A stretch of DNA of 64,000 bases from Oceanospirillaceae bacterium (lineage in GTDB: Bacteria > Pseudomonadota > Gammaproteobacteria > Pseudomonadales > Oceanobacteraceae). The DNA is taken from positions 62,001 to 126,000 of the forward strand of contig PBQA01000020.1 in assembly GCA_002724925.1 (NCBI GenBank), in the 5' to 3' direction. Every line of letters begins with the position of its first letter. The stretch's first letter is position 1. Below, piece after piece: positions 37,308-46,271 of the stretch. The notes below the pieces were generated by a model. It ran no database searches. It worked only from the letters and a program-made list of their open reading frames with translations, and was not told the DNA's origin. The translations under genes were made by a program, and so were the position numbers.

Positions 37308-38756
37308 TTAACTCCGCCAGAAGCTCGGGGTAATCAGCACCAACAGGGTGAAAATCTCCAGACGTCCAAGCAGCATAGTCAGGGCCAGTATCCACTTGGC
37401 GGTATCGGAGATATTGCCGTAATGTGCTGAAACTTCACCAAGGCCCGGACCGAGGTTATTAAGGCAGGAGCCGACGGCTGAGAACGCGGTGACCTGATCC
37501 AGCCCGGTCGCCATCAAAGCTAGCATCATGACCATGAAGGTAACCACATAGAGCGCAAAGAAACCCCAGACGGATTCCAGAATACGGTCGGCTACCGGTT
37601 GCTTGCCGAGCTTAACCGGAATAATGGCATTGGGGTGAATCAGTCGATGAATCTCGCGCAGGCCCTGTTTGAATACCAACAGGATACGAATGGCTTTCAT
37701 GCCACCGCCGGTCGAGCCCGCACAGCCACCAATGAATGCCATCATAAAGAGGAGTACAGGCAGGAAAACCGGCCAGACCGAGAAATCGGCGGTACCAAAG
37801 CCAGCCGTTGTGGCAACCGACACCAGTTCAAACAAGCCATAGCGAACGGCACCGCCAAAGTCGTAGGTATCTGTCATCCACAGTGCGATCACGGTGAGAA
37901 GCGCACCACCCAGCATAACGAACAGAAAGAACTTCACTTCTGAATCGAGAAAATAGTGACGCACGGTTTTGTATCGCCAGGCGTAGAAGTGCAGAGAAAA
38001 ATTCAATGCTGCCACCAGCATAAAGAACATGGCGATGGCTTCAATCAGTGCGCTGTCAAAGTGCCCCATGGAGGCGTCATAGGTTGAGAAGCCCCCGATA
38101 CCGACCGTCGAGAAGCTGTGCGCGATGGCATCAAAGGTGTTCATACCCGCGAGCCAGTAAGCCAGTGCGCAGGCAATGGTCAAAGACAAGTAGATATACC
38201 AGAGTGCTTTTGCGGTTTCTGTGATACGTGGCGTGAGCTTGGAGTCTTTCAGAGGGCCCGGCATTTCAGCACGGAACAGCTGCATACCACCAATGCCGAG
38301 CATCGGCAGGATCGCTACGGCCAGTACGATAATCCCCATACCGCCCAGCCATTGCAGTTGCTGGCGATACCAGAGTATCGATTTCGGCAGATATTCGAGA
38401 CCCGTCATCACCGTCGCACCGGTGGTTGTCCAGCCCGACAGGGATTCGAAGAAGGCATCGGCAAAGCTCAGACCGGGGTTTTCGGCGAGCATGAAAGGTA
38501 ATGTGCCGGCCAGTCCCAGAGTCAGCCAGAACAATGCGGCAACAATAAACCCGTCACGGGTTTTAAGTTCTTTTTTAACGCCCCGGAAAGGCAGCCAACT
38601 GAAGAAGCCAATCCCGAGAACCAGAGACATGGCAACGCTGAAGGCCTCAGTCGCTCCATCGTCATACCACATAGAAACGACCATGGGCGGCAGCATGGTC
38701 AGACTGAACAACATCAGGAAAATGCCCAGTACCCGGGCAATCACAGTAAAGTGCAT
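37308..38756 (-). CDS. trkH: Trk potassium uptake system membrane subunit TrkH
   Basis: Potassium translocating subunit, about 482 residues. Four selectivity-filter loops are visible: SGWTTTGATVMTG, STVGIGGFST, TTAGFGTADF and SCLNNLGPGLGEV. ATG 38756 (MHFTVIARVLGIF) comes one base after the trkA stop (TGATATG), so the genes are coupled; a longer frame to 38798 lies inside trkA. Confidence 0.95.
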   Translation of the reverse strand: MHFTVIARVLGIFLMLFSLTMLPPMVVSMWYDDGATEAFSVAMSLVLGIGFFSWLPFRGVKKELKTRDGFIVAALFWLTLGLAGTLPFMLAENPGLSFADAFFESLSGWTTTGATVMTGLEYLPKSILWYRQQLQWLGGMGIIVLAVAILPMLGIGGMQLFRAEMPGPLKDSKLTPRITETAKALWYIYLSLTIACALAYWLAGMNTFDAIAHSFSTVGIGGFSTYDASMGHFDSALIEAIAMFFMLVAALNFSLHFYAWRYKTVRHYFLDSEVKFFLFVMLGGALLTVIALWMTDTYDFGGAVRYGLFELVSVATTAGFGTADFSVWPVFLPVLLFMMAFIGGCAGSTGGGMKAIRILLVFKQGLREIHRLIHPNAIIPVKLGKQPVADRILESVWGFFALYVVTFMVMMLALMATGLDQVTAFSAVGSCLNNLGPGLGEVSAHYGNISDTAKWILALTMLLGRLEIFTLLVLITPSFWRS

Positions 38757-38757
38757 A

Positions 38758-40131
38758 TCAGAAGAAGCCCAAGCCCACCTGGAAGAGTCGTTCCACATCG
38801 GCGATGTGGCGCTTATCCATCACGAACAGAATCACGTGGTCATCCGATTCCACTACCACATCCGAGCGTCCCATAATGACGTCATCGCCGCGCACAATCG
38901 CACCAATGGTGGTACCCGGCGGTAATTTAATCTCACCCACACGACGCCCGACCACCTTAGATGACATGCTGTCACCGTGAGCGATAGCTTCAATGGCTTC
39001 AGCGGCGCCGCGACGCAGGCTGTGAACATTTACCACATCGCCCCGGCGCACATGCGTCAGCAGACTGCCGATGGTTGCCTGTTGCGGTGAGATCGCAACA
39101 TCGATCATGCCACCCTGCACCAGATCAACGTAGGCCGCTTTATTAATCAGGGTCATCACTTTGCGGGCGCCATGGCGCTTCGCCAACAGCGAGGCCATGA
39201 TGTTTACTTCGTCATCGTTGGTCAGGGCACAGAAGACGTCGGTATTCTCAATATTCTCTTCTTCGAGCAGGCTCTTGTCGGTGCCGCTGCCGTGCAGGAC
39301 CACAGTGCGGTCGAGATTTTCACTCAGATAACGCGCACGCTCAGGGTTGTGCTCGATGATTTTAAGCCGGTAGCGTTTTTCCAGTGCTTTCGCGAGCCGG
39401 TAACCAATGTTGCCGCCCCCCGCAATAATGACGCGCTTGTACGAATCTTCTGCACGGCGCAGCTCACTCATGACGGTATGGATATGCTCACGGCCAGCGA
39501 TAAAGAAGACTTCATCATCGGCTTCAATCACGGTATCGCCTTTCGGCTCGATCGCGGTATTGCGCCTGAACACCGCGGCAACACGGGTTTCAACGTTGGG
39601 CAGATGATCTTTCAGTGTTGAGATGGCCTGTCCGACAAGAGGCCCACCGTAATAGGCTTTAACAGCAACCAGCTGAACTTTACCGTCGGCAAAATCGAGT
39701 ACCTGCAGCGCTCCGGGAAATTCCAGCAGGCGCCGGATGTATTTGGTAACAACCTGCTCCGGTGAGATCAGAACATCAATCGGAAAAGCATCGACATTAA
39801 AGAGGTCCGTCTGCTTCAGGTAAGCATTGGAGCGAATACGGGAAATCTTGGTCGGCGTTCTGAACAGGGTGTAAGCCACCTGACAGGCGACCATATTGGT
39901 CTCATCGGAATTAGTCACCGCAACCAGCATGTCTGCATCATCGGCCCCAGCGTCACGCAGCACATGCGGGAACGATCCATGACCATAAACGGTTTTAACA
40001 TCGATACGGTCCTGCAGTTCGCGCAGGCGATCGGTGTCTGTGTCGATAATGGTGATATCGTTTTTCTCACTGGAGAGGTTTTCTGCCAGTGTTCCCCCGA
40101 CCTGTCCGGCGCCAAGGATAATTATCTTCAT
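38758..40131 (-). CDS. trkA: Trk potassium transport regulator TrkA
   Basis: Cytoplasmic regulatory ring subunit of Trk. 457 residues with two RCK units, each having a Rossmann nucleotide-binding motif ([17 protein letters not shown] at the N-terminus; [18 protein letters not shown] in the second half) followed by TrkA-C domains. Binds NAD(H)/ATP to gate TrkH. Between rsmB and trkH, same order as in Pseudomonas for trkA-rsmB-fmt-def. Confidence 0.96.
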   Translation of the reverse strand: MKIIILGAGQVGGTLAENLSSEKNDITIIDTDTDRLRELQDRIDVKTVYGHGSFPHVLRDAGADDADMLVAVTNSDETNMVACQVAYTLFRTPTKISRIRSNAYLKQTDLFNVDAFPIDVLISPEQVVTKYIRRLLEFPGALQVLDFADGKVQLVAVKAYYGGPLVGQAISTLKDHLPNVETRVAAVFRRNTAIEPKGDTVIEADDEVFFIAGREHIHTVMSELRRAEDSYKRVIIAGGGNIGYRLAKALEKRYRLKIIEHNPERARYLSENLDRTVVLHGSGTDKSLLEEENIENTDVFCALTNDDEVNIMASLLAKRHGARKVMTLINKAAYVDLVQGGMIDVAISPQQATIGSLLTHVRRGDVVNVHSLRRGAAEAIEAIAHGDSMSSKVVGRRVGEIKLPPGTTIGAIVRGDDVIMGRSDVVVESDDHVILFVMDKRHIADVERLFQVGLGFF

Positions 40132-40155
40132 ATCAGCTCAGAGTCCCGTCTGCCT

Positions 40156-41508
40156 TCAGCAGTTATTGTCTGCAGTTTTGTGCAAGAGCGCGTAATAAAA
40201 GCCGTCGTGTCCGCGCGGCGTCGGAAATAACTGCCGCCCGGCATTGCAGGCGATTCCCCAGTCATTGTCCAGTGTAACGAGCGTTGCATCCGGATGCACA
40301 TCAACAAAACGTACAATCTGCTCGCTGTTTTCTTGTGGCAGCACCGAACAGGTGGCATACAGCAGGCGCCCGCCCGGCTTCAGCATCTGCCAGGCGCGCT
40401 CAAGAATATCAGCCTGTACCTCAACCAGCTGCGCAATGTCTTCCCGGCGGCGCAGCATGCGGATATCTGGGTGCCTGCGGATAACACCGGTCGCAGAACA
40501 GGGCACATCCAGCAAAATGGCATCGAACCCCGGCTCATCGTCACAATAATCCTGCCACCAGGGCTCGTCTGAGCACATGTCTATGCAGGCGATATCTGCG
40601 CTGAGTTTCAGACGCTCAAGATTTTCGTGTACCCGCTCAAGTCTCGACTCATCGGCATCCACCGCCATCAGACGAATATCGGCTGACTCCAGCAAATGAG
40701 CACTCTTACCTCCGGGCGCGGCACAGGCATCGAGCACGCACTCGCCATCTTCTGGTGCCAGTATCTGAGCCGCCAGCTGCGCGGCTTCATCCTGCACACT
40801 GACGTCGCCGTCCGCAAAGCCGGGCAGCGTCGTTACGTCGCATGACTCCTCAAGGTAAATTGCTGAGCTACTGTGCTCACCGGCCATTGCTTCAATACCG
40901 GCTTCCTGCAAACGCCCGAGATACTCATCCCGGCTGATATGACGCTGATTCACACGCAAACACAATGGGCCACGCTCGTTGTTTGCATCAAGTATCTCCG
41001 GCCATTGTTCGGGCCAGGCTTTGGTCAGCATTTTCACTAACCATTTTGGATGACTGGTCGCGGTTACCGGGTTGTCGTCCAGAGGCGGTAGCAGGCTTTC
41101 GTACTCGCGGCCGTAACGCCGTAAACACGCGTTGATGACCGGCTTAGCGTAGCCTTTACCCATCTCTTCGCAGACATCAACTGTGGCATGTACCGCAGCG
41201 TGTGGCGCTTTGCCCTGCATAACCAGTTGATACAGCCCGACGATCATCAGAGCATGAAGATCCTGATCTTCTTCCGGAAACGGGTTCTTCAACAGCATTT
41301 TGGTCAGCGCATTCAGTCGGAAGTACCAACGGCAACTGCCCAGAGTCAGATCCCGGAAGAAGCCCCGTTCACTGTCTTCAATGCGATCTTCGAGGGAAGG
41401 GATCACCTGATTAAGCGATTGCCCAGACATGACCGCAGCCACAGCAAGTGTCGCTGCGTGGCGCGGTGTCATGGCACTGGCTTTACCGCGCCCATATAGA
41501 TTCTGCAT
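40156..41508 (-). CDS. rsmB: 16S rRNA (cytosine-967-C5) methyltransferase
   Basis: Methylates C967 of 16S rRNA. A NusB-like N-terminal domain (about 10-150) precedes the SAM domain with DACAAPGGKSAHLLE, the active-site DVPCSATGVIRRHPDI and the second catalytic cysteine in YATCSVLPQENSEQ. ATG 41508 lies two bases after the fmt stop; a TTG two codons earlier is less likely. About 450 residues. Confidence 0.95.
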   Translation of the reverse strand: MQNLYGRGKASAMTPRHAATLAVAAVMSGQSLNQVIPSLEDRIEDSERGFFRDLTLGSCRWYFRLNALTKMLLKNPFPEEDQDLHALMIVGLYQLVMQGKAPHAAVHATVDVCEEMGKGYAKPVINACLRRYGREYESLLPPLDDNPVTATSHPKWLVKMLTKAWPEQWPEILDANNERGPLCLRVNQRHISRDEYLGRLQEAGIEAMAGEHSSSAIYLEESCDVTTLPGFADGDVSVQDEAAQLAAQILAPEDGECVLDACAAPGGKSAHLLESADIRLMAVDADESRLERVHENLERLKLSADIACIDMCSDEPWWQDYCDDEPGFDAILLDVPCSATGVIRRHPDIRMLRRREDIAQLVEVQADILERAWQMLKPGGRLLYATCSVLPQENSEQIVRFVDVHPDATLVTLDNDWGIACNAGRQLFPTPRGHDGFYYALLHKTADNNC

Positions 41509-41510
41509 GA

Positions 41511-42461
41511 TCAAAGCTCAGAAGAAAGTACGTAAAACGGCTGAAACAGATTCGGCTGGCCGTTGATAATGTCAGCGACAGCCATCGGTTTTTTACCGGC
41601 CAGTTGCAGCTTAGTCAGTTTCAGAACGCCCTCGTTACAGGCGACTTCGATACCGTCCGCAGACACATTAGCAATGGTCCCTGGCGCCAGCTGTGTCGCT
41701 TTATCCAACGCCACTGCGGCATGAATCCGGATACGCTCGTCACCCAGCAAGGTATACGCCATAGGGAAGGGGTTAAATGCACGAACCCTACGCTCCAGCT
41801 CATCTGCGGGTGCGTCCCACTGAATCAATGCTTCCTGCTTGCTCAGTTTGTGGGCATAACAGGCAGCGGCGTCATTCTGTTGCTCAGGGGTCAGTGTTCC
41901 TGCTTCAACATCCGCCAGCGTCTTTAGCAACGCCCCCGGCCCCATCTCAGCCAGACGATCGTGCAGCGAGCCGCCGGTGTCATCGAGATTAATTCCGGTC
42001 GTGACTTTACTCAGCATATCGCCCGTATCCAGGCCGACATCCATCTGCATGATAGTAATGCCTGTCACCATGTCTCCGGCCTCGATACAGCGCTGAATTG
42101 GCGCTGCGCCACGCCAGCGAGGCAAGAGAGAAGCATGCACGTTCAGGCAACCAAACTTCGGTGTATCCAGAACACGCTTCGGTAGCAGCAGGCCATAGGC
42201 AACCACCACCATAACATCGGCGTTGAGCGATCTGAGCACCTCTACATCGGCATCGTCTTTAAAATTGAGCGGCTGATACACCGGGATATCATGCTCAAGC
42301 GCGATTTTTTTTACCGGGCTGGGCTGAAGCTTTTTACCGCGCCCCGCCGGACGGTCTGGCTGACTGTAGACACCAACAACTTCATGCTCACTGTTAACCA
42401 GCGCAGACAGGTGAACCGCGGCGAAATCCGGCGTACCGGCAAAAACAATGCGTAGAGCCAT
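41511..42461 (-). CDS. fmt: Methionyl-tRNA formyltransferase
   Basis: Formylates initiator Met-tRNA. N-terminal RIVFAGTPDFAAVHL, the catalytic region HASLLPRWRGAAPIQR and DVGLDTGDML are hallmark blocks; a C-terminal OB-like tRNA-binding domain follows. 316 residues. It starts three bases after def, forming the def-fmt-rsmB-trkA-trkH run. Confidence 0.97.
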   Translation of the reverse strand: MALRIVFAGTPDFAAVHLSALVNSEHEVVGVYSQPDRPAGRGKKLQPSPVKKIALEHDIPVYQPLNFKDDADVEVLRSLNADVMVVVAYGLLLPKRVLDTPKFGCLNVHASLLPRWRGAAPIQRCIEAGDMVTGITIMQMDVGLDTGDMLSKVTTGINLDDTGGSLHDRLAEMGPGALLKTLADVEAGTLTPEQQNDAAACYAHKLSKQEALIQWDAPADELERRVRAFNPFPMAYTLLGDERIRIHAAVALDKATQLAPGTIANVSADGIEVACNEGVLKLTKLQLAGKKPMAVADIINGQPNLFQPFYVLSSEL

Positions 42462-42464
42462 GTA

Positions 42465-42986
42465 TTAACGTTTCCCCTGACGGGCTTCGATTTTGTGTTT
42501 TTTGTCCAGCTTGCTCTTGATGCGATTACGCTTCACAGGCGATATGTAATCAACCATCAGCTTACCTTCGAGGTGGTCGACTTCGTGCTGAATGCACACT
42601 GCCAGCAGGCCACGACACTCAAGCTCGAACGTCTCACCATTACGGTCGACAGCTTTCACCAGGCAATGCTCAACACGGGTAACGTCTTCATAGAAGCCGG
42701 GCACAGAGAGACAACCTTCCTGCATCGACTCCAGCTCACCATCAAGCACGGTAATCTCGGGGTTGATGAATACCAGTGGTTCGCTCTTGTCTTCAGACAC
42801 ATCGATCGTAATGATGCGTTCGTGTATGTTCACCTGAGTCGCTGCCAGGCCGATGCCGGGTGCGTCGTACATGGTTTCAAACATGTCGTCGACGATTTTC
42901 TGCACTCGTTCGTCGACCTCTTTTACAGGTTGTGCAACGGTTCGCAGACGTGGGTCCGGGAATTCCAGAATATCTAGTATGGCCAT
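42465..42986 (-). CDS. def: Peptide deformylase
   Basis: Removes formyl from nascent proteins. The three metal-site motifs are intact: [17 protein letters not shown] with the cysteine ligand, and [11 protein letters not shown] with the two histidines and catalytic glutamate. 173 residues. First gene of its operon, divergent from the LysM gene across 105 bp. Confidence 0.98.
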   Translation of the reverse strand: MAILDILEFPDPRLRTVAQPVKEVDERVQKIVDDMFETMYDAPGIGLAATQVNIHERIITIDVSEDKSEPLVFINPEITVLDGELESMQEGCLSVPGFYEDVTRVEHCLVKAVDRNGETFELECRGLLAVCIQHEVDHLEGKLMVDYISPVKRNRIKSKLDKKHKIEARQGKR

Positions 42987-43091
42987 GAGAAATGCGGTAC
43001 TTATGGAATTTTATGGTAGTGACTTGCTAATATGGCCGCGTGGCAGCCAATTCAACGTCACCCTGAACGCTAATAATAAAGGGAATAAAGG

Positions 43092-44153
43092 ATGAGCAAA
43101 ACCATCAAACGACTACTCGTTACAGGTTTGATGTGCCTTTCAGCCGGTGCAAGCGCACTGGAACTCAGAGCTGATGCCCCTGAGCGCTATACGGTACAAA
43201 AGGGTGACACCCTCTGGGATATCGCAGAACGCTTCACTGGCAACGCTTGGGAATGGCCTGAAATCTGGTACCAGAACGACCAGATCAACAACCCTCACCT
43301 TATCTACCCTGGTGACATGATCGGCCTGATTGACGTAGATGGCCAGAAAAAACTAACCGTAATGGAACGTGGACAGGCATCCCGCACCGTTAAATTGCGC
43401 CCGGGTGACGTAAAAATGTCTCCTTCGGCACGGGTTCAGCCTATCGAAGCTGCCATCGCGGCTATTCCGATGGACGCGATTCAGGGTTTTCTGCGTGACC
43501 ACCGCATTGTCGAGCCCGAAGAGCTTGCCAAAGCGCCTTATATTGTCAGCGGTGCTGATGGACGTGTGCTGATGGGCGCCGGAACCAAAGTTTACGCACG
43601 CGGCAAAGTTGATGGCCAACTGGCCTCTGCTTACGGCATCTACCGCAAAGGTGACGTATTCGTTGATCCGGTAACGGATGAAGTGTTGGGTATGGAAGCC
43701 ACCGATATCGGTAAGGCGTCTGTTGAAACCGTTGAGGGCGATGTCATCACCCTGATGTTGGAAAAGACCAACCAGCAAGTATCAACCCGCGACCGCCTGC
43801 TGGAAACAGAAGACCGCGAACTGAAATCCCGTTTTATTCCTAAAGCGCCGGGTCAGCGTATTGCGGGTGAAATTCTAGCTGTGACCAATGGTGTATCTCA
43901 CGTTGGACAGTTCGATGTGGTTGCTCTCAACCGCGGCGAGCGCGACGGTATGGAAGTGGGCCATGTCATGCTGATCAAAAAAGCTGGCGAAGTCGTTTAC
44001 GATCCTGTTGAGAAAGAAAAGATCCGCCTGCCAGCAGAGGACGCCGGTAGCATGATGGTGTTCCGTGTGTACGAGAAGATGTCCTACGCTCTGATCATGC
44101 GCGCTCAGCGTCCGCTGAAAGTGGGCGATTACTTCGAGTCACCGAAGATCTGA
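43092..44153 (+). CDS. LysM-domain secreted protein
   Basis: 353 residues, signal peptide to ASA (about 22), then one LysM domain (YTVQKGDTLWDIAERF ... NPHLIYPGDMIGL, about 31-80) that binds peptidoglycan. The rest is a beta-rich region of unknown function with RVYEKMSYALIMRA near the end. The equivalent gene between def and dprA is conserved in Pseudomonas (from memory). No catalytic domain is seen. Confidence 0.88.
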   Translation: MSKTIKRLLVTGLMCLSAGASALELRADAPERYTVQKGDTLWDIAERFTGNAWEWPEIWYQNDQINNPHLIYPGDMIGLIDVDGQKKLTVMERGQASRTVKLRPGDVKMSPSARVQPIEAAIAAIPMDAIQGFLRDHRIVEPEELAKAPYIVSGADGRVLMGAGTKVYARGKVDGQLASAYGIYRKGDVFVDPVTDEVLGMEATDIGKASVETVEGDVITLMLEKTNQQVSTRDRLLETEDRELKSRFIPKAPGQRIAGEILAVTNGVSHVGQFDVVALNRGERDGMEVGHVMLIKKAGEVVYDPVEKEKIRLPAEDAGSMMVFRVYEKMSYALIMRAQRPLKVGDYFESPKI

Positions 44154-44213
44154 CCAACCTCAATAACAGACGCATCTCATGCAGAGGGGCGTCTGGCTGG
44201 CCACGGAGGCCGA

Positions 44214-45362
44214 ATGTCCATGGATGGACTCAAGAACTCACCCGACCGCAATACGCTGCTTGCCTGGTGGCGTTTACGCAATATCTCTGGCGTCGGCAAT
44301 GTCGCGCTAAACGACATTCGCAATCAGCTGGCAGATGCTGAGGCACTGACTGAATGCAGCAGCGCGGATCTTATCCGCTTCGGCCTCAAACCCGATCAGG
44401 CAGACCGCTGGCAGAACGATGCCTCTCTTAACCAAGGCTTTGAAGTTCTTGAACGGTGGTGCCAGCACCCGAATCAAGGGGTGCTTCTGGCTGGATCGGC
44501 AGACTATCCGGAATCCCTGAACGTACTTCGTGATGCGCCCATTTTTCTTTGGTACCGCGGCAACCTGAGCGCGCTGGAGCAACCGGCTATCGCTATCGTC
44601 GGCAGTCGTGGCGCATCCGCCGGAGCCCTCGACTGGACGCTGGATACCGCCGCTGAGCTTGCTTCCGCCGGGATCTCTGTCGTCAGTGGTCTGGCCCTGG
44701 GCATCGACGGCGCAGCACATCGCGGTGCAGTGTCGGCAGGAGCAACCATTGCCGTGATGGGAACCGGGCCCGATATCATATACCCGGCGAAACACCGCAG
44801 TCTGGCAGCCAGCATCATCGAGCAGGGCTTATTGCTGAGTGAGTTCAGCCCCGGCACGAAAGCACAGGCGCGTCACTTTCCGTCCCGTAATCGCATTATC
44901 AGTGGGCTGAGTAGCGCGACCGTCGTGGTCGAAGCCGGTATCAAAAGTGGCACTATGATTACCGCCCGTATGGCCGCCGATCAGGGCAGAGACGTATTGG
45001 CCGTACCCGGAGCACTCGGGAATCCCCTGAGCCGGGGCCCACACCAGCTGATTCGCGAAGGCGCCCTGCTGGTTGAGACTGCTCAGCAGATTCTTGAAGC
45101 AACAATGACAACCCACATGCCGGCTCAGCAAGCATCATTGCCGGGATTTACGGACAACGACAACCGCGCGGCGTCAGCCACCAGCGCCCCAGTATCGGAC
45201 GCCCCCGATCTGCTCAATCATATCGATTTCAACCCGACACCAGTCGATGTTATCGCCTTGCGTAGCGCCCGCCCAATCCCTGAGCTTCTGGGTGAACTTC
45301 TGATGTTGGAGCTGGAGGGCTGGCTGTTACAGGCGCCCGGCGGCTATTGCCGGGCACGGTGA
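44214..45362 (+). CDS. dprA: DNA processing protein DprA
   Basis: Loads RecA on single-stranded DNA during natural transformation. The Rossmann-type core has IAIVGSRGASAG, VVSGLALGIDGAAHRGA and FPSRNRIISGLS; a C-terminal winged-helix (ELLGELLMLELEGWL) closes it. 382 residues, GGAGG upstream. In Pseudomonas it is followed directly by tsaC; here three sensory genes lie between. Confidence 0.95.
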   Translation: MSMDGLKNSPDRNTLLAWWRLRNISGVGNVALNDIRNQLADAEALTECSSADLIRFGLKPDQADRWQNDASLNQGFEVLERWCQHPNQGVLLAGSADYPESLNVLRDAPIFLWYRGNLSALEQPAIAIVGSRGASAGALDWTLDTAAELASAGISVVSGLALGIDGAAHRGAVSAGATIAVMGTGPDIIYPAKHRSLAASIIEQGLLLSEFSPGTKAQARHFPSRNRIISGLSSATVVVEAGIKSGTMITARMAADQGRDVLAVPGALGNPLSRGPHQLIREGALLVETAQQILEATMTTHMPAQQASLPGFTDNDNRAASATSAPVSDAPDLLNHIDFNPTPVDVIALRSARPIPELLGELLMLELEGWLLQAPGGYCRAR

Positions 45363-45431
45363 AATCCTTGTTCGGCACATGGTAATGCTCCAGACCTGAT
45401 CTACACTTTATCGAATCAGGAGGAGCCACCA

Positions 45432-46244
45432 ATGAACCAGACCGCCGTTGCCACAAAACCCGATGTGGCTGGAAGCTACCTTACCTTTCACTTACCACGC
45501 GCCAAGTACGCCCTGCCCGTCGATTCGATTCAGTACATCACGACTCTGGACGCCATCGACCCGCACGATGTTCCCGGTGGTAAATCAGGCATTCGCCGCA
45601 TGTTCACCTATGAAGGCAACCAGATTCCGCTATTCAACTTCAGCCGCCTTATTCGGTCATCCTCACAACTGGAGGAATGCGAGCAGCTTATTGAGATGCT
45701 GAAGCTACGTCGCCAGGATCATATTGACTGGATTAAGGCCCTCGAACACAGCATTAACCATAGCGAAGAGTTTAAGAAAGCGACCGATCCTCACCTGTGT
45801 GCATTTGGCCTCTGGTACGACAAATACAAAGCGCTCGATGAAGAGCTGCGTAAGATCATGGCCCAGTTCGACGCGCCGCATAAACACATACATTCTCTGG
45901 CGAACCGGCTACTGAAAATGGCACAAGAAGAAGGCAACGCTGAGGAGGCGAACCGGATTCTGAACGATGAGAAGCACTCCACCCTGAAAGTGCTATTGCG
46001 CCTGTTCGATCAAGCAGCAGCGCGCCTCGAAGAAATGCTGAAGCCCGTAGTGGTTATATTGCGCGCAGCAGGCAGAACTTACGGCATTGAACTCGACTCC
46101 ATTGATCAGATCATTGAATTCGACAACCGTCACTGGCTTCCAGATGAAGAGCAGGAACTGCAACATGCCTGCTACGACGGCTTTCTGCAAAAGAACGAAG
46201 GTGAGCTTTTCATCCGCTTGGAACCGGCTCATTTGACTAAGTAG
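45432..46244 (+). CDS. CheW-like protein with inserted zinc-binding CZB domain
   Basis: A 270-residue soluble protein. Residues about 14-75 (YLTFHLPRAKYALPVDSIQY, VPLFNF-like IPLFNFSRLI) and about 203-265 (VVVILRAAGRTYGIELDSI) look like the two halves of a CheW fold. Between them lies a helical insert with CZB ligands: H97 in DHIDW, C123 in CAFGLWYDKY, H150 and H154 in HKHIH. CZB domains bind zinc tightly and sense zinc or hypochlorous acid. This suggests a zinc-responsive adaptor for a chemosensory or kinase complex. Strong AGGAGG site. Confidence 0.72.
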   Translation: MNQTAVATKPDVAGSYLTFHLPRAKYALPVDSIQYITTLDAIDPHDVPGGKSGIRRMFTYEGNQIPLFNFSRLIRSSSQLEECEQLIEMLKLRRQDHIDWIKALEHSINHSEEFKKATDPHLCAFGLWYDKYKALDEELRKIMAQFDAPHKHIHSLANRLLKMAQEEGNAEEANRILNDEKHSTLKVLLRLFDQAAARLEEMLKPVVVILRAAGRTYGIELDSIDQIIEFDNRHWLPDEEQELQHACYDGFLQKNEGELFIRLEPAHLTK

Positions 46245-46271
46245 AAATAAGCTAAGTAGAGATCAGCTGGA

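Noticed and set aside
44168-44198. CAGACGC/GCGTCTG inverted repeat between lysM and dprA as a terminator
   Set aside because: Loop is long and no T-run follows; too weak to call.
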